Shown piece by piece: positions 10,301-21,806 of a stretch of 64,000 bases of DNA. How positions within the stretch are numbered: the first letter of the stretch is position 1; each line of letters starts with the position of its first letter. The notes below the pieces were generated by a model. That model was not told the DNA's origin. It made no database searches and saw nothing but the letters and a program-made list of their open reading frames with translations. A program made the translations under genes and the position numbers. Source of the DNA: Tetracentron sinense (Eukaryota > Streptophyta > Magnoliopsida > Trochodendrales > Trochodendraceae); the NCBI GenBank assembly GCA_015143295.1, contig CM026562.1:6362639-6426638 (forward strand). The letters are read 5' to 3'.

Positions 10301-13300
10301 TCTCTAAGGTTTGAATTGGCTAATACTAAAAGTAGAAGAAAGAGAGAGAGAGAGATAGTTTTCTCCAAGGTCTGAAAGTCTAAGATCGGATCCCTTGAGG
10401 TTCCTTTTTATAGATCCAAAAAGCCTCATTCAATAGTAAGTGCAAACATAAGAAAAGTAGCCTCAAATAGAAGACATACAGTGGGACGTCATTTTGAATG
10501 GCAGCCTCTTATTAAAGTTGCTAAAAAGAGACCACCGCTTATTAAAAAGGTTCATGGATGAATATGTGGGTTAGGTCGTTGTTTAAAACAACGTCTCATC
10601 TTTCTATTTTTTTTTTCAAATTATGCACAAAAGATGAATTAATCAATGAAGGATGGGGCCATTTTTTAGACTAGCATCCCTCCCCTTCTCCTTTTTTCTT
10701 TTTTATAAAATTACATGTCACTTCTTTATCGTCCAAAAACGTTTTTGTTATTTTAAACTTATTTTAACCCCCAAAAAAAATCCAAATTGAACCAATAAAT
10801 ATTTTGAATAATTTTAAACAAAATAGTACACATTTCTAAGATTTCTATGGATATTTTGATAATTTTGCAGTCAAGGGCATTTGGATGATTTGAAAAAAAT
10901 CAAGGGCATTTTGGTCATTTTTAAAATGGGATAACAAGAAAAAACTCTCTAGTAGGTTACAGGAAGTCCAGTACGCCCTGCAGAGGTGTGTGTGCATATA
11001 TAGGGGTCAGGTTAGGGTTGGGTTTCATAACCACAACCTGAGCCCAATCCGAGCTGAAGTCGGGTTGGCATTCCCAGCCCAAGCCCAACCCAATGTGAAA
11101 ATCCAAGGTCAGGTTGGGTTCAGATTAGCTGACCCAACTAGCACCCTTACATAGAGGGTATCTTTCATGTCACTGCCAACCAAAAGCATTGCCAAACCTA
11201 TGAATTGTGATAGGGTAATACATACTCAAGGTCGCATGCCAAAAAACTGTCATTTGACAAGCAGAAATTAGAAACTTTAGAACTGTCATTTAACAAACAA
11301 TTACTGAACAGTTTTTAGTTGCATTTGGAACTTTGGATGGAAGTTTTATCCAATGTATATTTACAAAAGGTTTGAAATTCTGATGGGTAAGAATGCAAAA
11401 TACTAAAGGAAGGGGTATCCACATATAGCCCAATGGTTTTAAAAAAACTAATAATAAATAAATAACTTATTTTTAAGATGAGTCTAAATATGATAGGAGT
11501 TCCATAAAGAAATTATGCCAAGCCCCATTTCACTGTAAAACATAATGGCATTTTCTTGTAGGGGGGATGCTAACAATGGTTGATAGATAATGTTAGTAAT
11601 TATTATTGATGGATTTGTAAAGAATGATTTGGCGGGTATGAAATATACTTGGTCTAGGGGGTGAGGGGTTTGGGGATGTAGCGCTCGATTTTTTTTTTAG
11701 GGCCAAGTTCATGGGCCATCTCATGAAGAATATATTTTTAAGTTAGGGGCTATTGCTCTCCTTGCCCATGGTCATGCCCTCTTAAATTAAATAATATAGT
11801 ATAAAACTTAGCCTTTAAAAAAAAAATTAGAGGCTAACTGGCCCCTCTGCCCATGCCTATGCCCTTTTAAATTAAATAATACTAATGGGCCACACGTGGG
11901 ATGCATGTGAGACAGGGAAGGGGGAGAGAGAGTAGAATCAGGGATCCTAGTGAGATCCACTGAAGCTCATGTGTTAGAGAGGAGACGTGGGAGAGAGAGA
12001 CAATGTGTTAGAAAGGTGAGTTGTGAGGTGGTTGAAAACACATAGAGTGTGAGAGAAAAAATAGGAGTAGATAGTTGAGGGATTCAACTCTATGTAAGAG
12101 GATTGAAGTTAATAGATTTGAAATGACTTTAACACCTTTAAATATCTATTTACTAAATAGTAATATGATAATATAATATTTGATTTTTTGTCATAGTAAA
12201 CAAAGTTAATCAACGCCACCCCTCTCATTATAATAGTAGAGAAGAGATATAGTATAAATTCAGTTTTTTTTTTTCTCAAAAAGTTCAAGGGTACTCAGCA
12301 GCCCACCTCCAGGCTTCGCCACTGCCCCCAAACACGGTTAGATACTTTAATACTAAGGATTAGTGAATTTTAACCACAGTTGAAAGGGAGTTAAAATGGG
12401 ACATATGGCGAGAAAAGGAGTGACGAGACACCATCCTTCGCTACACCAGCAAGGAGGTGAATATTTTCCTATTATCTTTACAGGGAGCCGGCTATCTTCT
12501 TAACCAGAGCTCCTCACCATATTTAAACTCTTATTATTTTGAAGTTTGAAATGGAATCAAATGAATCAAGAATGATGTTTAAAAAAAATTAATTAAGAAT
12601 CGAAACTTGCCTGATGTTGTTGTCGTATTATGGTAGAGGACGAATCAGGAAATTCGATTTGCCTGGAAGTAGAAGCAGAGCTAGCACCAGAGCTGGTCGC
12701 GGTAGAGAGCATTGACCCGTACTCCTCCTCCATCCTCTCCAACATCCCTTTTGACAATCCCTCCATTTTCCTTCGAAGAATCTCTACCTGTAAATTCCTT
12801 CTCTTTTTCAAATCCAGAATATTTAAATCCAATCTTACCCCTTTTAGATATGTCAATCACGTTAAATCAAAAAAGTGATAAGAGAGAGAGGTTGCTATAA
12901 GACACAAAATGAAGATTTGAGATCAGTTTTTGAGAATCAAAACAGGGATTTGAAGATCAAATAAGAAACTAAGTAGAAAGGTAGCTTATGAAGTTGAAGA
13001 ATTTTCAGAAACTATAAAGAAACAAAGGATAAACAGTGAGAGATTTCAGATCGTTTTTGGAGGAAAAATAAGGATTTGAAAAGCTAAAAAAGCGATGGAG
13101 AACGAAAAACAATTCCAAAAACTGAATATAAAAGAAAGTCGACTGAGTATCAGAGAACAGATTATTCGAATGATATACTGTGAGTAATGAGCAACGAAAA
13201 TCTGTGAATCGATTCCGGAACAAATTCTTACATCTGTGAAACGATTACTTTTTCGATCCGAAATGAAGCTCTCATCGAACTTGCAGGTAGTACGGATCTT

Positions 13301-14071
13301 CAAGCTCGCCTCCGCCATCTCTTGGATCTCTTTCACGCATTTCTCCTCCGATATTCCTCCTAGCTTTTCTAACCGTCTCTGAAGAACGGACGCTTGTTTA
13401 TCGAAATTACTACACTTCCGAACCTCGAAATCCCTAACTCCCGAGCTCCTCTGCAATTCCTCCAATTTCTCAGTCAGATCCTCGATCTCCTCCTCCAACA
13501 TAACACCAACGCTTTTTCCTTCATAAATCTTCCTTCTCCCCTATTAGCCAGCACAAGAAGGGAAAAAAATATTAAAAAAAACTCAGATACAGAAACGAAA
13601 TTGATCGAGTAATCGAAGAGATTCAAAACAGAGACAAACAGAAATTAGAGTTTCTACTGCCGATCGCAGAATTCTTTCCATGTGATCTCGATTACGTTCC
13701 AACTTATTCAACGCAATCTCTCTTTCCATCCTCAAGAAATTACACTCAGCTCGAAGAATCTCCGCTTGAAACCTCCACTTTTCTTCCCCAAAACCTCCAG
13801 ACTCAAAATCTTCAACTCTCTCTCTCCTCTCAGTCTCACAGTCTCCAGAGTTCAAAAGAACGATCGGAACAGTGCGAGAGAAGGTTCGTTCTTGATCGAA
13901 AAGAGTTTCAAGCTTCCCTCTGTACTTCCGTCGAGTCTCCGGTTCCTTAACGGCGACCGATTTTCCGGCGAGTTGTTTTGTGTTTTTCCGGCGATTCCGT
14001 CTCGGTAAGTGGAGGATTCTAGGGCTTGGAGGCGGCGGTGGATGCCACCTCGGTTTCCTTGCTGTCGACAT
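7360..14071 (-). CDS. Plant coiled-coil protein (USO1/golgin-like annotation class), 5 exons, 516 aa
   Basis: Exons on the minus strand: 14071-13640, 13540-13232, 12787-12611, 8318-8100, 7773-7360, all phase 0 (144, 103, 59, 73 and 137 codons). The start MSTARKPRWH is followed by a proline run (residues 11-15) and a basic stretch. Coiled-coil heptads lie at about 97-143 (KWRFQAEILRAECNFL), 160-200, 325-379 and 380-410. A conserved CSGRC sits at 316-320, RDFWEDRAL in exon 4, and KRSPFRDIGN near the C-terminus. This exon and motif order matches a plant-only family that databases label intracellular-transport or myosin-like; its molecular role is not known to me. No transmembrane segment or signal peptide. 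The in-frame ATG at 14137 was rejected because the conserved protein begins at 14071 and the region between is a GA-rich leader. Exon 3 ends CAG|GCAAGT, a GC donor. Confidence 0.9.
11540..11880. repeat. Dispersed repeat, third copy of the 17.2/19.3 kb family
   Basis: Contains GTAATTATTATTGATGGA, GGGTTTGGGG, CAAGTTCATGGGCCAT and CCATGGTCATGCCCTCTTAA in the same order as the copies at 17210-17580 (plus) and 19140-19460 (minus). Part of the block (CTTGCCCATGGTCATGCCC, then TTAAATTAAATAATA) is repeated again at 11840-11880. Non-coding; element class not determined. Confidence 0.55.
11882..12242 (-). mobile_element. Helitron-like element, copy D (diverged)
   Basis: On the minus strand it starts near TCTCTACTATTATAATGAGA and ends CATGCATCCCACGTG..., then TTAG|T, so both ends resemble copies A-C. 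The interior is different and AG-rich. The 5' end could also be at 12247. No coding capacity. Confidence 0.55.
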
Positions 14072-14110
14072 TATCTCTCTCTCTCTCTCTCTGTTCTTCG
14101 TCTGCTTCTT
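14072..14110 (-). promoter_or_regulatory. GA-rich 5' leader of the coiled-coil gene
   Basis: Directly upstream of the ATG the minus strand reads a run of about 10 GA dinucleotides (CT on the plus strand at 14073-14092). This is a common feature of plant leaders and core promoters. A TATA-like TTTTATAAC lies at 14121-14113; its spacing to the ATG is short, so it is only a weak candidate. Confidence 0.4.
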
Positions 14111-14702
14111 GCAGGTTATAAAAGATAAAGAACTCAAAAACCGCTTTTTTCTTTTAATAAAGGATGAAAAACGGTTTTGGAGTTTTGTAGTTTGAGGAAT
14201 GCTGGACCTACTCTCAGGAAAAGGCAGTTTTGTGGAAAAGCGGTTTTCGGAGCAGTAAAGACAAGTGAACTAAAATTGTATGGTAGGCGTGCTTCCTTGT
14301 TTGGTGATTTTCAAATGCAGCTTTTTCTTTTCTGGGTAATTTATTTATTTCTTTTATTTTTTTATAGAAATTCGAGAACGACGATGATTAATAAATGATC
14401 TTAGATATAAACGACGAAAATGCCTTTAGCATTTCTATATTTGACAAAAATAAGGATTTATTTCTTCGTGTTGATTGTAAGGTGCGTTTGATAGCCTACT
14501 TGCACTCCATGTGAATTTTGGACCACTCTGTGAAATGTTTTTTAAAGTTCTATTTTTGGGGTTAAAAATCGTTTTTAAAGTTTAAACAATCATTTTAATA
14601 AAGAAATATTTTTTGAATGTTGTTAAGGGGATACACCTCTCAACTGCAAAAACAAATAAAAGAAATATTTTTAAAAATAGGGTAGACTTTTCTTTAAAAA
14701 TA
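14111..14702. other. Upstream region of the coiled-coil gene
   Basis: No gene or repeat end recognised. Contains short chance open frames only. The promoter of the minus-strand gene should lie here. Confidence 0.4.
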
Positions 14703-14982
14703 CTAACGGGTGGCACGTTCGATGCACTTGAGAGCGAGGGGAAGGAGTTAACTACAATTAATAGGAGTTAAAAGGGACACGTGTTAACCCGTGGGTGTGA
14801 TTGAACTCTCCCCGAGTTCAGTCACGATTGGCTGTAATTCTATTCTTTAAATAGATTGATGAGTAAGGGGTAGTTTGGGAATCAAAGAAAAACATTAAAT
14901 CAACATTTTGTTTTATCTACGGGTAGTTTGGGATTTTCGGAAAATTCAGACTACGTTGCTTCTCGCATTATAATAATAAAGA
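14703..14982 (-). mobile_element. Mini-Helitron, copy B (280 bp)
   Basis: Minus-strand start A|TCTTTATTATTATAATGC, and end GTGCC..CGTTAG|T. The interior matches copy A over its length (AGGGGTAGTTTGGGAATNAA, GATTGAACTCTCCCCGAGTT). The terminal hairpin carries mismatches and the final CTAG has become TTAG, so it looks older than copy A. Confidence 0.8.
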
Positions 14983-15342
14983 TAAAGAAGATAGGGTAGA
15001 ATTTTATATTTTTCATTAATTTTCAAAATACCCATAATTCAAATTGTGTTCATGTTAACCCATATTAATTATGGTTAAATTTTATTTTTAATTATTTGGA
15101 TTCAACAATTTCACCTTAGGTTTTAAAAAAGTATTAATCCTAATGGTCAACATTTTGAAGGGTTTTATTCTCGTTAACACTCGAGGCGGTCTCTAAAGAT
15201 GGTTAGAACTCTTATTTTTAAGGAATTAATTTTTTTTTTCAAAATGATGATTTAGTAAATTACAGTTGAAATCAACCAACATGTGTGCATTCTGGACACG
15301 TTACACAATATATGCCTAAAATTGTTAACTCCTAGCGTGTTA
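14983..15342. other. Intergenic stretch
   Basis: AT-rich, no gene seen. Ends with the TTA target copy (15340-15342) of the following MITE. Confidence 0.4.
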
Positions 15343-15685
15343 GAACATTCCTAGCAGCTTTAGCAAAATAACTTTTTGGGAAGCTAAAATAATTTTTTGG
15401 TGAGTCAAAACACTAAAAACTACAAAAAGGGATCTCGAGTAACCTCTTCAAAATAACTATTTTGGTTTAGTAAGTGTACAGTAATCACTAAATTTGGTGA
15501 GTAATGTACACTCACCAAACCAAATATTTCTCTCCCCCTTCCTTTTTGTGGCCCTTCTTTTTTTGTTAAATTGATGAGGTTGTGAGAGTGTTTTAAAAAC
15601 TAAATAACCAAAATAGAAAGAAAAAATAAAAAAGAGTTTTGGTTATTTTGGTGAGTAAAATATGGTGATGTTGCTAGGCATGCTC
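15343..15685. mobile_element. Tourist-like (PIF/Harbinger) MITE, 343 bp
   Basis: Left end GAACATTCCTAGCAGC pairs with the reverse complement of the right end, GAGCATGCCTAGCAAC. The trinucleotide TTA flanks both sides (15340-15342 and 15686-15688). A 3-bp TTA duplication with GAGCAT-type ends is typical of Tourist-like MITEs. The interior also has subterminal inverted segments (GGTGAGT, ACCAAAAT). No coding capacity. Confidence 0.75.
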
Positions 15686-16378
15686 TTAGCTAAACAGGAA
15701 AATTGTCCGTGTTTAATATTTAAACGTTTATCCAATAAGCCTTTATGAAATGTATAATCTAAAATTTGAACTTGCAATAACTACGAAAAAAGACAAACAA
15801 AAATCCCCTCTTTAATAACATTACACGTGGTATAAAATTAATATACGAGTTTGAGGTGGTCTCACTTTGTGTTTTTGAGTCCGGACTCCGCCTACGGATC
15901 TCTTGATAAACCATGACAGGAAGACTGCACTTCATGTAAATGCCATTTTAGTAAATAAAACTAACAAATAAGGTACTACGACTACGAATTTTTTTGCAGA
16001 CTTACTAAAATGCCCCTCTAACAGATTACGTGGCAATCATGAAATTCAAAAAAAAAAAACTACAAGAGATTCCGACTGACCATCGGTGGTTGGGGTTGTG
16101 AGCGTGACACTGAGAGACAGAGTACCGTTGAAGGTGTTTTGGTTGTCGTTATTATATTCAAATTCCACGCAGACAACTTTATTCCTAACCTTCTTCCCCC
16201 ACGCTCTTACCTAAAACCTAGTCTGATTCTCTCGATCTTCACGAGCCATTTGTGATTTTCTTCAAAATAAAATCTCAAGTGGTGATGGGAGCGTGAACAT
16301 TCTGTTTTGAATCTGCCCTGTAGGACCCACATGTGTGAAATCGAAGGATGTTTGGTTATATATATATATATATATATT
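15686..16378. other. Intergenic stretch
   Basis: No gene seen. An AT dinucleotide run occurs at 16357-16377. Confidence 0.4.
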
Positions 16379-16568
16379 AGTCTAGGGATACTCTCATACA
16401 TACTCTCAAATCCTAATTATTTATCTCAATTATTAAGCGGATATGATTAAAGCTGACGTGACATTAGAAAAGACAAAATAAGCAAATTCAAATCCTAATC
16501 CTTCGTAATTGGTTATAAATGGTTAGGATTAGAGAGTATAATTGGGAGTACCCATAGACCAACTCTAT
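16379..16568. mobile_element. Small TIR element flanked by TA runs
   Basis: Left arm TAGTCTAGGGATACTCTCAT then CTCTCAAATCCTAATTATTT. The right arm reverse complement reads GGTCTATGGGTACTCCCAAT then CTCTCTAATCCTAACCATTT. The arms of about 60 bp leave a short core. Both flanks are TA repeats, so a TA target site is possible but cannot be proved. Confidence 0.55.
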
Positions 16569-16610
16569 ATATATAACCATTAGTTTCCTCAAAGAAAAGG
16601 CGTATCTTTA

Positions 16611-16892
16611 TCTTTACTATTATAATAGGCAGGCGTGGCCTGATTTTTCCGAAATTCTCAAACTACCCTTAAATAAAACAAAATTTTGATTTAATATTTT
16701 ACTTTAATTCTCAAACTATCCCTTACTCATCTATCAATTTAAATTTAAATAATAGAATCATAGCCAATCCCAATTGAACTCGGGGAGAATTCAATCGTAC
16801 CTACAGGTTAACACATGTCCCTTTTAACTCTTATTAGCAGTGGTTAACTCCTTCTCCTTGCTCTCACGTGCATCACATGTGTCACCCGCTAG
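16611..16892 (+). mobile_element. Mini-Helitron, copy C (282 bp)
   Basis: Plus-strand start A|TCTTTACTATTATAATAGG, and end CACGTGCATCACATGTGTCA, CCCG, CTAG|T. The interior is the reverse complement of copies A and B. Same A/T insertion site. No coding capacity. Confidence 0.85.
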
Positions 16893-17209
16893 TATGTTAT
16901 AATACCAAATTAAGAGGGAGAGAGGTAACTTTTTTAAATGAGCAATAGTACTCCTCTCCTCACCCTAACAAAGCCCCTACCCTTTTGAACAATGGTTAAT
17001 GAGTTTTAATCCCTATGGTTATTTTTTTTAAAAAAACTTATAAATCAAGGTTATATGCTTTAATCCTAAGATTAGTGAATTTAACTATAGTAAAAAAAAA
17101 AAAAAAGGAAAACAAGTAGCAAAAAAAAGGGGTCAAGATGCTAAATCATCTCCTCGAGCCAAGGAATAGGGGTGAAGCTAAGTGGGGGTTTGTGGGCAGG
17201 GGCGGAGAT
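16893..17209. other. Intergenic stretch with repeat debris
   Basis: Contains a GAGGAG/ACTCCTCTCCTCACC-type string and a TTAACTATAG segment, which recur in other small repeats of the window, and an A16 run near 17091. No gene. Confidence 0.35.
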
Positions 17210-19460
17210 TTCTGGTAGTGGGGGCAATCGATGGTTCATGAAAAATGGTAGTAGTTGTTAATGAATTTGTTGAGAATTATTAGGTTGGCACAAAATATTT
17301 TGAGTCTAGGCGGATAGGGTTTGGGGTCGTAGGTCCCCAATTCTTTTTAGGACTAAGTTTTTGGATCATTTCGCACATACATTTCATACATATCTTACGA
17401 GTATTGTTTATCTTTGTTTACAGGATAACTATCCCCTTGCCCCATGGTTATGTCCCATCAAATAATTAAATAACATGTTCTATGTTTAAAAGATATATTT
17501 TATTTTCAATAGTCGTTGCTCACTTGCCTCGTTGCTATACTTATTAAATAATTGAATAATATAGTATAATTAGTTTAGGGACAACTACATCTTGCCATAA
17601 TTATGTCTAATAAAATAATAAACAACTTAATATATAATTTTTTTTTCTTTAAGCACCTGCATGGATGCATGAATATCGGATCAGAGTCAATTGTAATCGC
17701 ACCCACAGATCAACACGTGTCATTTTTAACCATTATTAATTGTGGTTAAGATTTACTAATCTTGGGATTCAACAATATATCTTTGGTTTTAGAAGAAAAA
17801 AATATTTTAAAAAATATTTAACTTGGTTAAGAACTTTAAATCTTAAGATTACTATTTTAAAAAAAAAATAAGTTTACATTATTGAACCCCAAGGGTTAGT
17901 GAATCTTAACCACAGTTAATAGAGGTTAAAAGGGACATGTGTGACCTGTGGGTGCGATTGAACTCTCCCTGAGTTCATGTCCCCATTCCCATGGCAAGAT
18001 CGGATCACAGCCAATCGCAATTGGACTTGGGACAGTTCAATCGCACCTATAGGTCAACATGTGTCATTTTTAACCTCTATTAGTCATAATACTAACCCTT
18101 AAGGTTCTAACCTTGGTTTTTATATATTTTTTTTAAAAAATTAACCCTGCGGTTAGAATTTCTTAACCCTAAGGTTAATTTTTTAAAACATCTTATTTAA
18201 AAAAACAGATTGTTGAATCTTAAGGGTTAATGAATCTTAACAATGGTTAATAGGGGTTAAAAGGGACAGGTATTGACTTGTGGGTGTGATTGAACTCTCC
18301 CCGAGTTCAATCACGATTGGCTGTGATGCAATTTGTGATTCAATCTCTCCCAAAGCTATGTGAAATTTTTTTTTTTAAATCCAAAAGTTCAGTAGGGGCA
18401 CGTACCCCCACTTGGCTCCCCCCCGTCTATGGGGGCACGTGCCCCACTGAACTTTTGAAAAAGATTTTATTTATATATATATATATATATATTTTATCAG
18501 AAATGTTTGCTCCATTCGCAGTTTTCCAAGACGCAAGGTGGTGGCAACAAGTATTAAATCTCCTATTATAAGGTAGCAATACTACGTGTTGCACCCACTA
18601 TGAGTCTTTGGAAAAATGTTGACTTATTCTGCCTTGGGCTAGCACTCCTCATTTTTTATTAGGGCATAACTAGGAGAAATGATGCATGCCCTCTGATCCT
18701 ATCTGGTTGGGATTGCACACATAGAGCCCTTTAACTATATATCTTTTTTTTTAAAACTCTTAATTAAGAAGTATCAATTGTTAGGCTTGATATTTTTTTC
18801 CCAAAAACCAATATTATTAGATTGTTGAATCTTAAGGGTTAGTGAATCTTAGCTACAATTAATGAGAGTTAGAAGGAACATGTGTTGACTTGTGCGTGTG
18901 ATTGTCGTAACTCCCGAACCTTTAAAAAAAGCATTTTTTTTATACTAAAAATATTATACTGTAGTATTTAATTATTTAGAGGAGTGCTAGTCCTAGACGC
19001 ACTAAGTCAAAAAAATTCCAAAGACGTAAAGTGGGTGAAACACATGGTGTTGCTACCATATAACAGGGAGATGGTTTGACACTTATTGTCACCAACTTGC
19101 ATCTTTGGAAGATTGCGAGTAAAGCTAATATTACTCAATTATTTAATAAGGCATGACCATGAGGCAAGGGGACAACCGTCCTCCAAACATTTGAAAACAA
19201 AATATATGTATTTTATATTGTCATGTTATTTAATTATTTAATTATTTAATAGGACAGAACCATGAAATAAGGGGATAGTTATCCCGTAAATATGGAAAAA
19301 CAATACACGTGCATAAAATGGCCCAAGAACTTAGTCATGAAATAATAATAATTAAAGGGCTCCTCCCTTGAACCTCCGTTCCCCTAAACCCAAAATATTT
19401 GCACCCGTCTAATAATTCTCTAAAATTCCATCAATAATTACCATCATTTTTAATCAATAA
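17210..19460. repeat. Large nested inverted-repeat region
   Basis: 17210-17580 pairs as an inverted copy with 19140-19460: shared order GAGAATTATTAG, CAAAATATTTTG, CTAAGTTNTTGG, GGATAACTATCCCCTT. Inside it a tighter inverted pair, 18505-18655 and 18975-19135, has arms of about 150 bp (TCGCAGTTTTCCAAGACGCA against TCGCAATCTTCCAAAGATGC; GTGTTGCACCCACT; GCTAGCACTCCTC). Between and beside them lie partial copies of the mini-Helitron interior (17690-17760, 17884-17985, 18000-18075, 18205-18330, 18830-18900), all with TGAACTC/GAGTTCA and AACNTGTGTCNTTTTTAAC words. Probably successive non-autonomous insertions; no coding sequence. Confidence 0.55.
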
Positions 19461-19801
19461 TATTGTGCTCTACTAGAAAAGCTTGGCTCCGCCCGTCCAA
19501 GAGGTGACTACTATTTCTTTTAGAATAGAATGTGAGACTGCCTCCCATTGAATTTCACTGTGTCCCAAGTTTTACGGGATGTGATGTTGTTTGATATTTA
19601 TCATTTTCGCAAATAAATCGGTATTCCACGACCACCATTAGCGAAGCCACATGGAGCCCAGTCGCCTAGAGGGCTAAAACCGCCCATAGTATTAATAGGG
19701 GCGTACTGGTAGTAGGAGAGGAGCCTGGGGACGCGGGACTTTAAGCCCTCGAACTATTAGACTTGATCACAAGACCACGAAATCTACATTCAAGATTTAT
19801 G
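19461..19801. other. Intergenic stretch
   Basis: No gene seen. Starts with TTGGCTCCGCCC, a word common at the ends of plant non-autonomous elements. Confidence 0.35.
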
Positions 19802-19926
19802 TTTTTTTTGGTACATGCCAACTAAGGTTAGTAGGTTAATAGTTAGGTTAGTGCGCCAATAGGCCTTTCAGCCGATTAAGACTCGAACTGAGCTATGGGG
19901 ATACACTTCCTACCACTTGAGCAACC
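19802..19926 (-). mobile_element. tRNA-derived SINE with A tail
   Basis: On the minus strand it starts GGTTGCTCAAGTGGTAGG (A-box-like), has AGTTCGAGTCTT (B-box-like) about 35 bases later, a short tRNA-unrelated part, and ends in ACCAAAAAAAAC. Spacing of the two boxes fits a polymerase III promoter of tRNA origin. It is about 125 bp, with no clear target duplication. A true tRNA gene is unlikely because no acceptor stem closes and an A tail is present. Confidence 0.6.
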
Positions 19927-19959
19927 ATAGACAGCTATATTAGGTTAGGTTTATAGAGA

Positions 19960-20700
19960 CTAGTGGACAGCACGGGCGATGCACACAGGAAATAAATGGA
20001 ATGGGAGAGAGACTGGGAAGATTGACCCTAGTGAGAGCATTTTGAAATTAACATAAAAAATATATATATATATATATTTTAGGTATAGAAGAAACATTTT
20101 AAATGTAAAAAATTGTGAGGGACACACTTGTTATAAAAATATTGCATAAGGACATTTTGAGAATCAAAATGCTTTAGAGGTATTTTGGGTATATTAAAAA
20201 TGGAGGGCATTTTTGGTATATAAATTTGTGAGACATTTCAGAAATGAAGGAAATGAAATATAGGCAAAAATAGGAGTATTTGGGGTTTAAAATTTTGTGA
20301 GGGACATTTTAGGTTTGGAAGTTTGACTTAGGGGCATTTAGGAACTAAATAGTATTCGGGACATTCTCACAATGAGAAAAAAATTGAGAGCATTTTGGTT
20401 ATAAAAGCCTGACTTAAGGGCATACTTAGAACAAATAACCAATCATCGTATTGCCTTTATACATGAGTACTTATAGTTTTGGAGTTAAACATGACATTTT
20501 CATTATTATATGAGTAAGGGTTAATTTTGGAATTAAGCACAAAAGTTAATAAATCTATTGTCATATATATGATTAGGGGTAAGTTTGGAATTAAGAAAAT
20601 ATCAATTCACGTTTTTAACATGTCATTCTCATTAAGGGGTAATATGGGAATTAAACATAATATTCAATCAATTTTTTGTCGCATATATATAAGGACATAC
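19960..20700 (-). mobile_element. Probable Helitron relic, 3' end at 19960
   Basis: On the minus strand a 3' end reads GTGTGCATCGCCCGTGCTGT, CCA, CTAG|T. This matches the hairpin plus CTAG of copies A-C. The body contains degenerate short repeats of GGGACATTTTNGG / GAGGTATTTTGGGTAT. The 5' end was not found, so the right limit is approximate. Confidence 0.45.
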
Positions 20701-20873
20701 TATGAATTTAAGAAATGCAAATGCAAATGATGAATTCTAAAATGACCTAAGAGATTATGAGTTTAAGAAATACAAATTATGAATTCTACAAAGACATTGT
20801 CCTACTTGTGTGCTCCATGCCAAGGTCTTACGCATATTTATACGGCAATATATTTCCCCTGTAGTGGTGTATC

Positions 20874-21172
20874 ACTAAGGAGGTGTAGCATGCATCTCGC
20901 AGGTTATGTTGGCAGTACACGCACACCTCCTCAGCTCGCCACTTGTCCCCTTTAACACTTGCTAATTATGGTTAAGAATTACTTACACTTATGGTTAAAT
21001 AATCTAATATTTGTTTTTAAAATGTGGTTAATTTTTCTTAGATATTTTAACCCTAATCTCAACAACAATTAATATGTATCTAAGATGACACATGACGAGC
21101 TAAGGAGGTGTATACATACTGCCTAATGGAACATGCGATATGAATGTTATCACCTCCTTAGTGAAACACCAC
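20874..21172. mobile_element. TA-flanked MITE (Stowaway-like), 299 bp
   Basis: Left GTGGTGTATCACTAAGGAGG pairs with right (reverse complement) GTGGTGTTTCACTAAGGAGG, and pairing continues for about 95 bp. TA flanks both ends. Interior words (CACTTGTCCCCTTTAACAC, ATGGTTAAGA) are shared with the element at 58390-59390. No coding capacity. Confidence 0.65.
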
Positions 21173-21608
21173 TAAACAGTGCACAGAAGAGGTTGCCCGA
21201 GTGTGATACTCAAGCATTACTCGGCATCTGCTAGAGGAATCCGATTTATTCTATGCTTTTAGCTTATTAGAATAATTGACAATTCTCATAGAATAGAAAT
21301 CCCAAAGTCTTTCTTAGTAGAATCAATCCTCAGCCCCTAGAAGGACATACGAGGAAGGTGGGAGCAAACATTTAATAGTATAACCATTTATAAGAAGGGA
21401 ACATTAAGTTCATTAATTTATTAATATCATAATAATATGGATCAAAGAGAAGGTAAGTATATAATATTATAGTGGTAAAAAGGAAAAGAAAAAATGTGAC
21501 CCAATTGAAGTATTAGTCAACGCTAGTAACAGTCAGCCGTTGATATTCCCTCGACAAGTTACAATTCAAATACGTCGGTAAGTACCATGTGTGTGTAGCG
21601 CGAAAGGC
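21173..21608. other. Intergenic stretch
   Basis: No gene or paired repeat end seen. Confidence 0.35.
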
Positions 21609-21806
21609 ATTGGATTACGTCTGGACATGGCGCATATCCGAGGCCTAACCCCGGGCATCCATTCATCATCCGGCATGTGGTGCTAAAAAAAAATAGAAAA
21701 GTCATTTCATTTTCTCCCCTATGTTTTATTTTTTTTCAATTGATATCTCTCCCTTTTTATCACCACATGACAGATGATGAATGGACACCCAAGATAATCT
21801 AATACC
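21609..21806. mobile_element. MITE of the 'GAAGTCATTTCATTTTCT' family, copy 1
   Basis: Left ATTGGATTACGTCTGG...GGGCATCCATTCATCATC and GGCATGTGGTG pair with the right half (reverse complement TAGATTATCTTGGG...GTCCATTCATCATC, GTCATGTGGTGA). The centre carries AGTCATTTCATTTTCTCCCC, present in all copies of this family (24103, 31896, 32287, 32511). Family membership is clear; superfamily is not. Confidence 0.5.

Larger units (their letters stand above)
8319..12610 (-). other. GC-AG intron 3 of the coiled-coil gene (4.3 kb)
   Basis: Donor CAG|GCAAGT at 12610-12609 and acceptor CTGCAG at 8320-8319. Reading frame and homology join exactly across it (phase 0). GC donors with an otherwise perfect consensus, as here, are a known minor class. 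The intron holds a mini-Helitron-like element (11882-12242), a repeat shared with 17.2 and 19.3 kb (11540-11880), a GA tract (10336-10356) and a GGTTGGGTT-type inverted segment at 11000-11145. It is otherwise plain AT-rich sequence. Confidence 0.85.

Noticed and set aside
14072..14137. Upstream in-frame ATG (MSSLSFITCKKQ) of the coiled-coil gene
   Set aside because: It adds 22 residues encoded by a GA-repeat leader and not part of the conserved protein.
19802..19926. A tRNA gene
   Set aside because: A- and B-box-like words are present, but no acceptor stem closes and an A tail follows; a SINE fits better.
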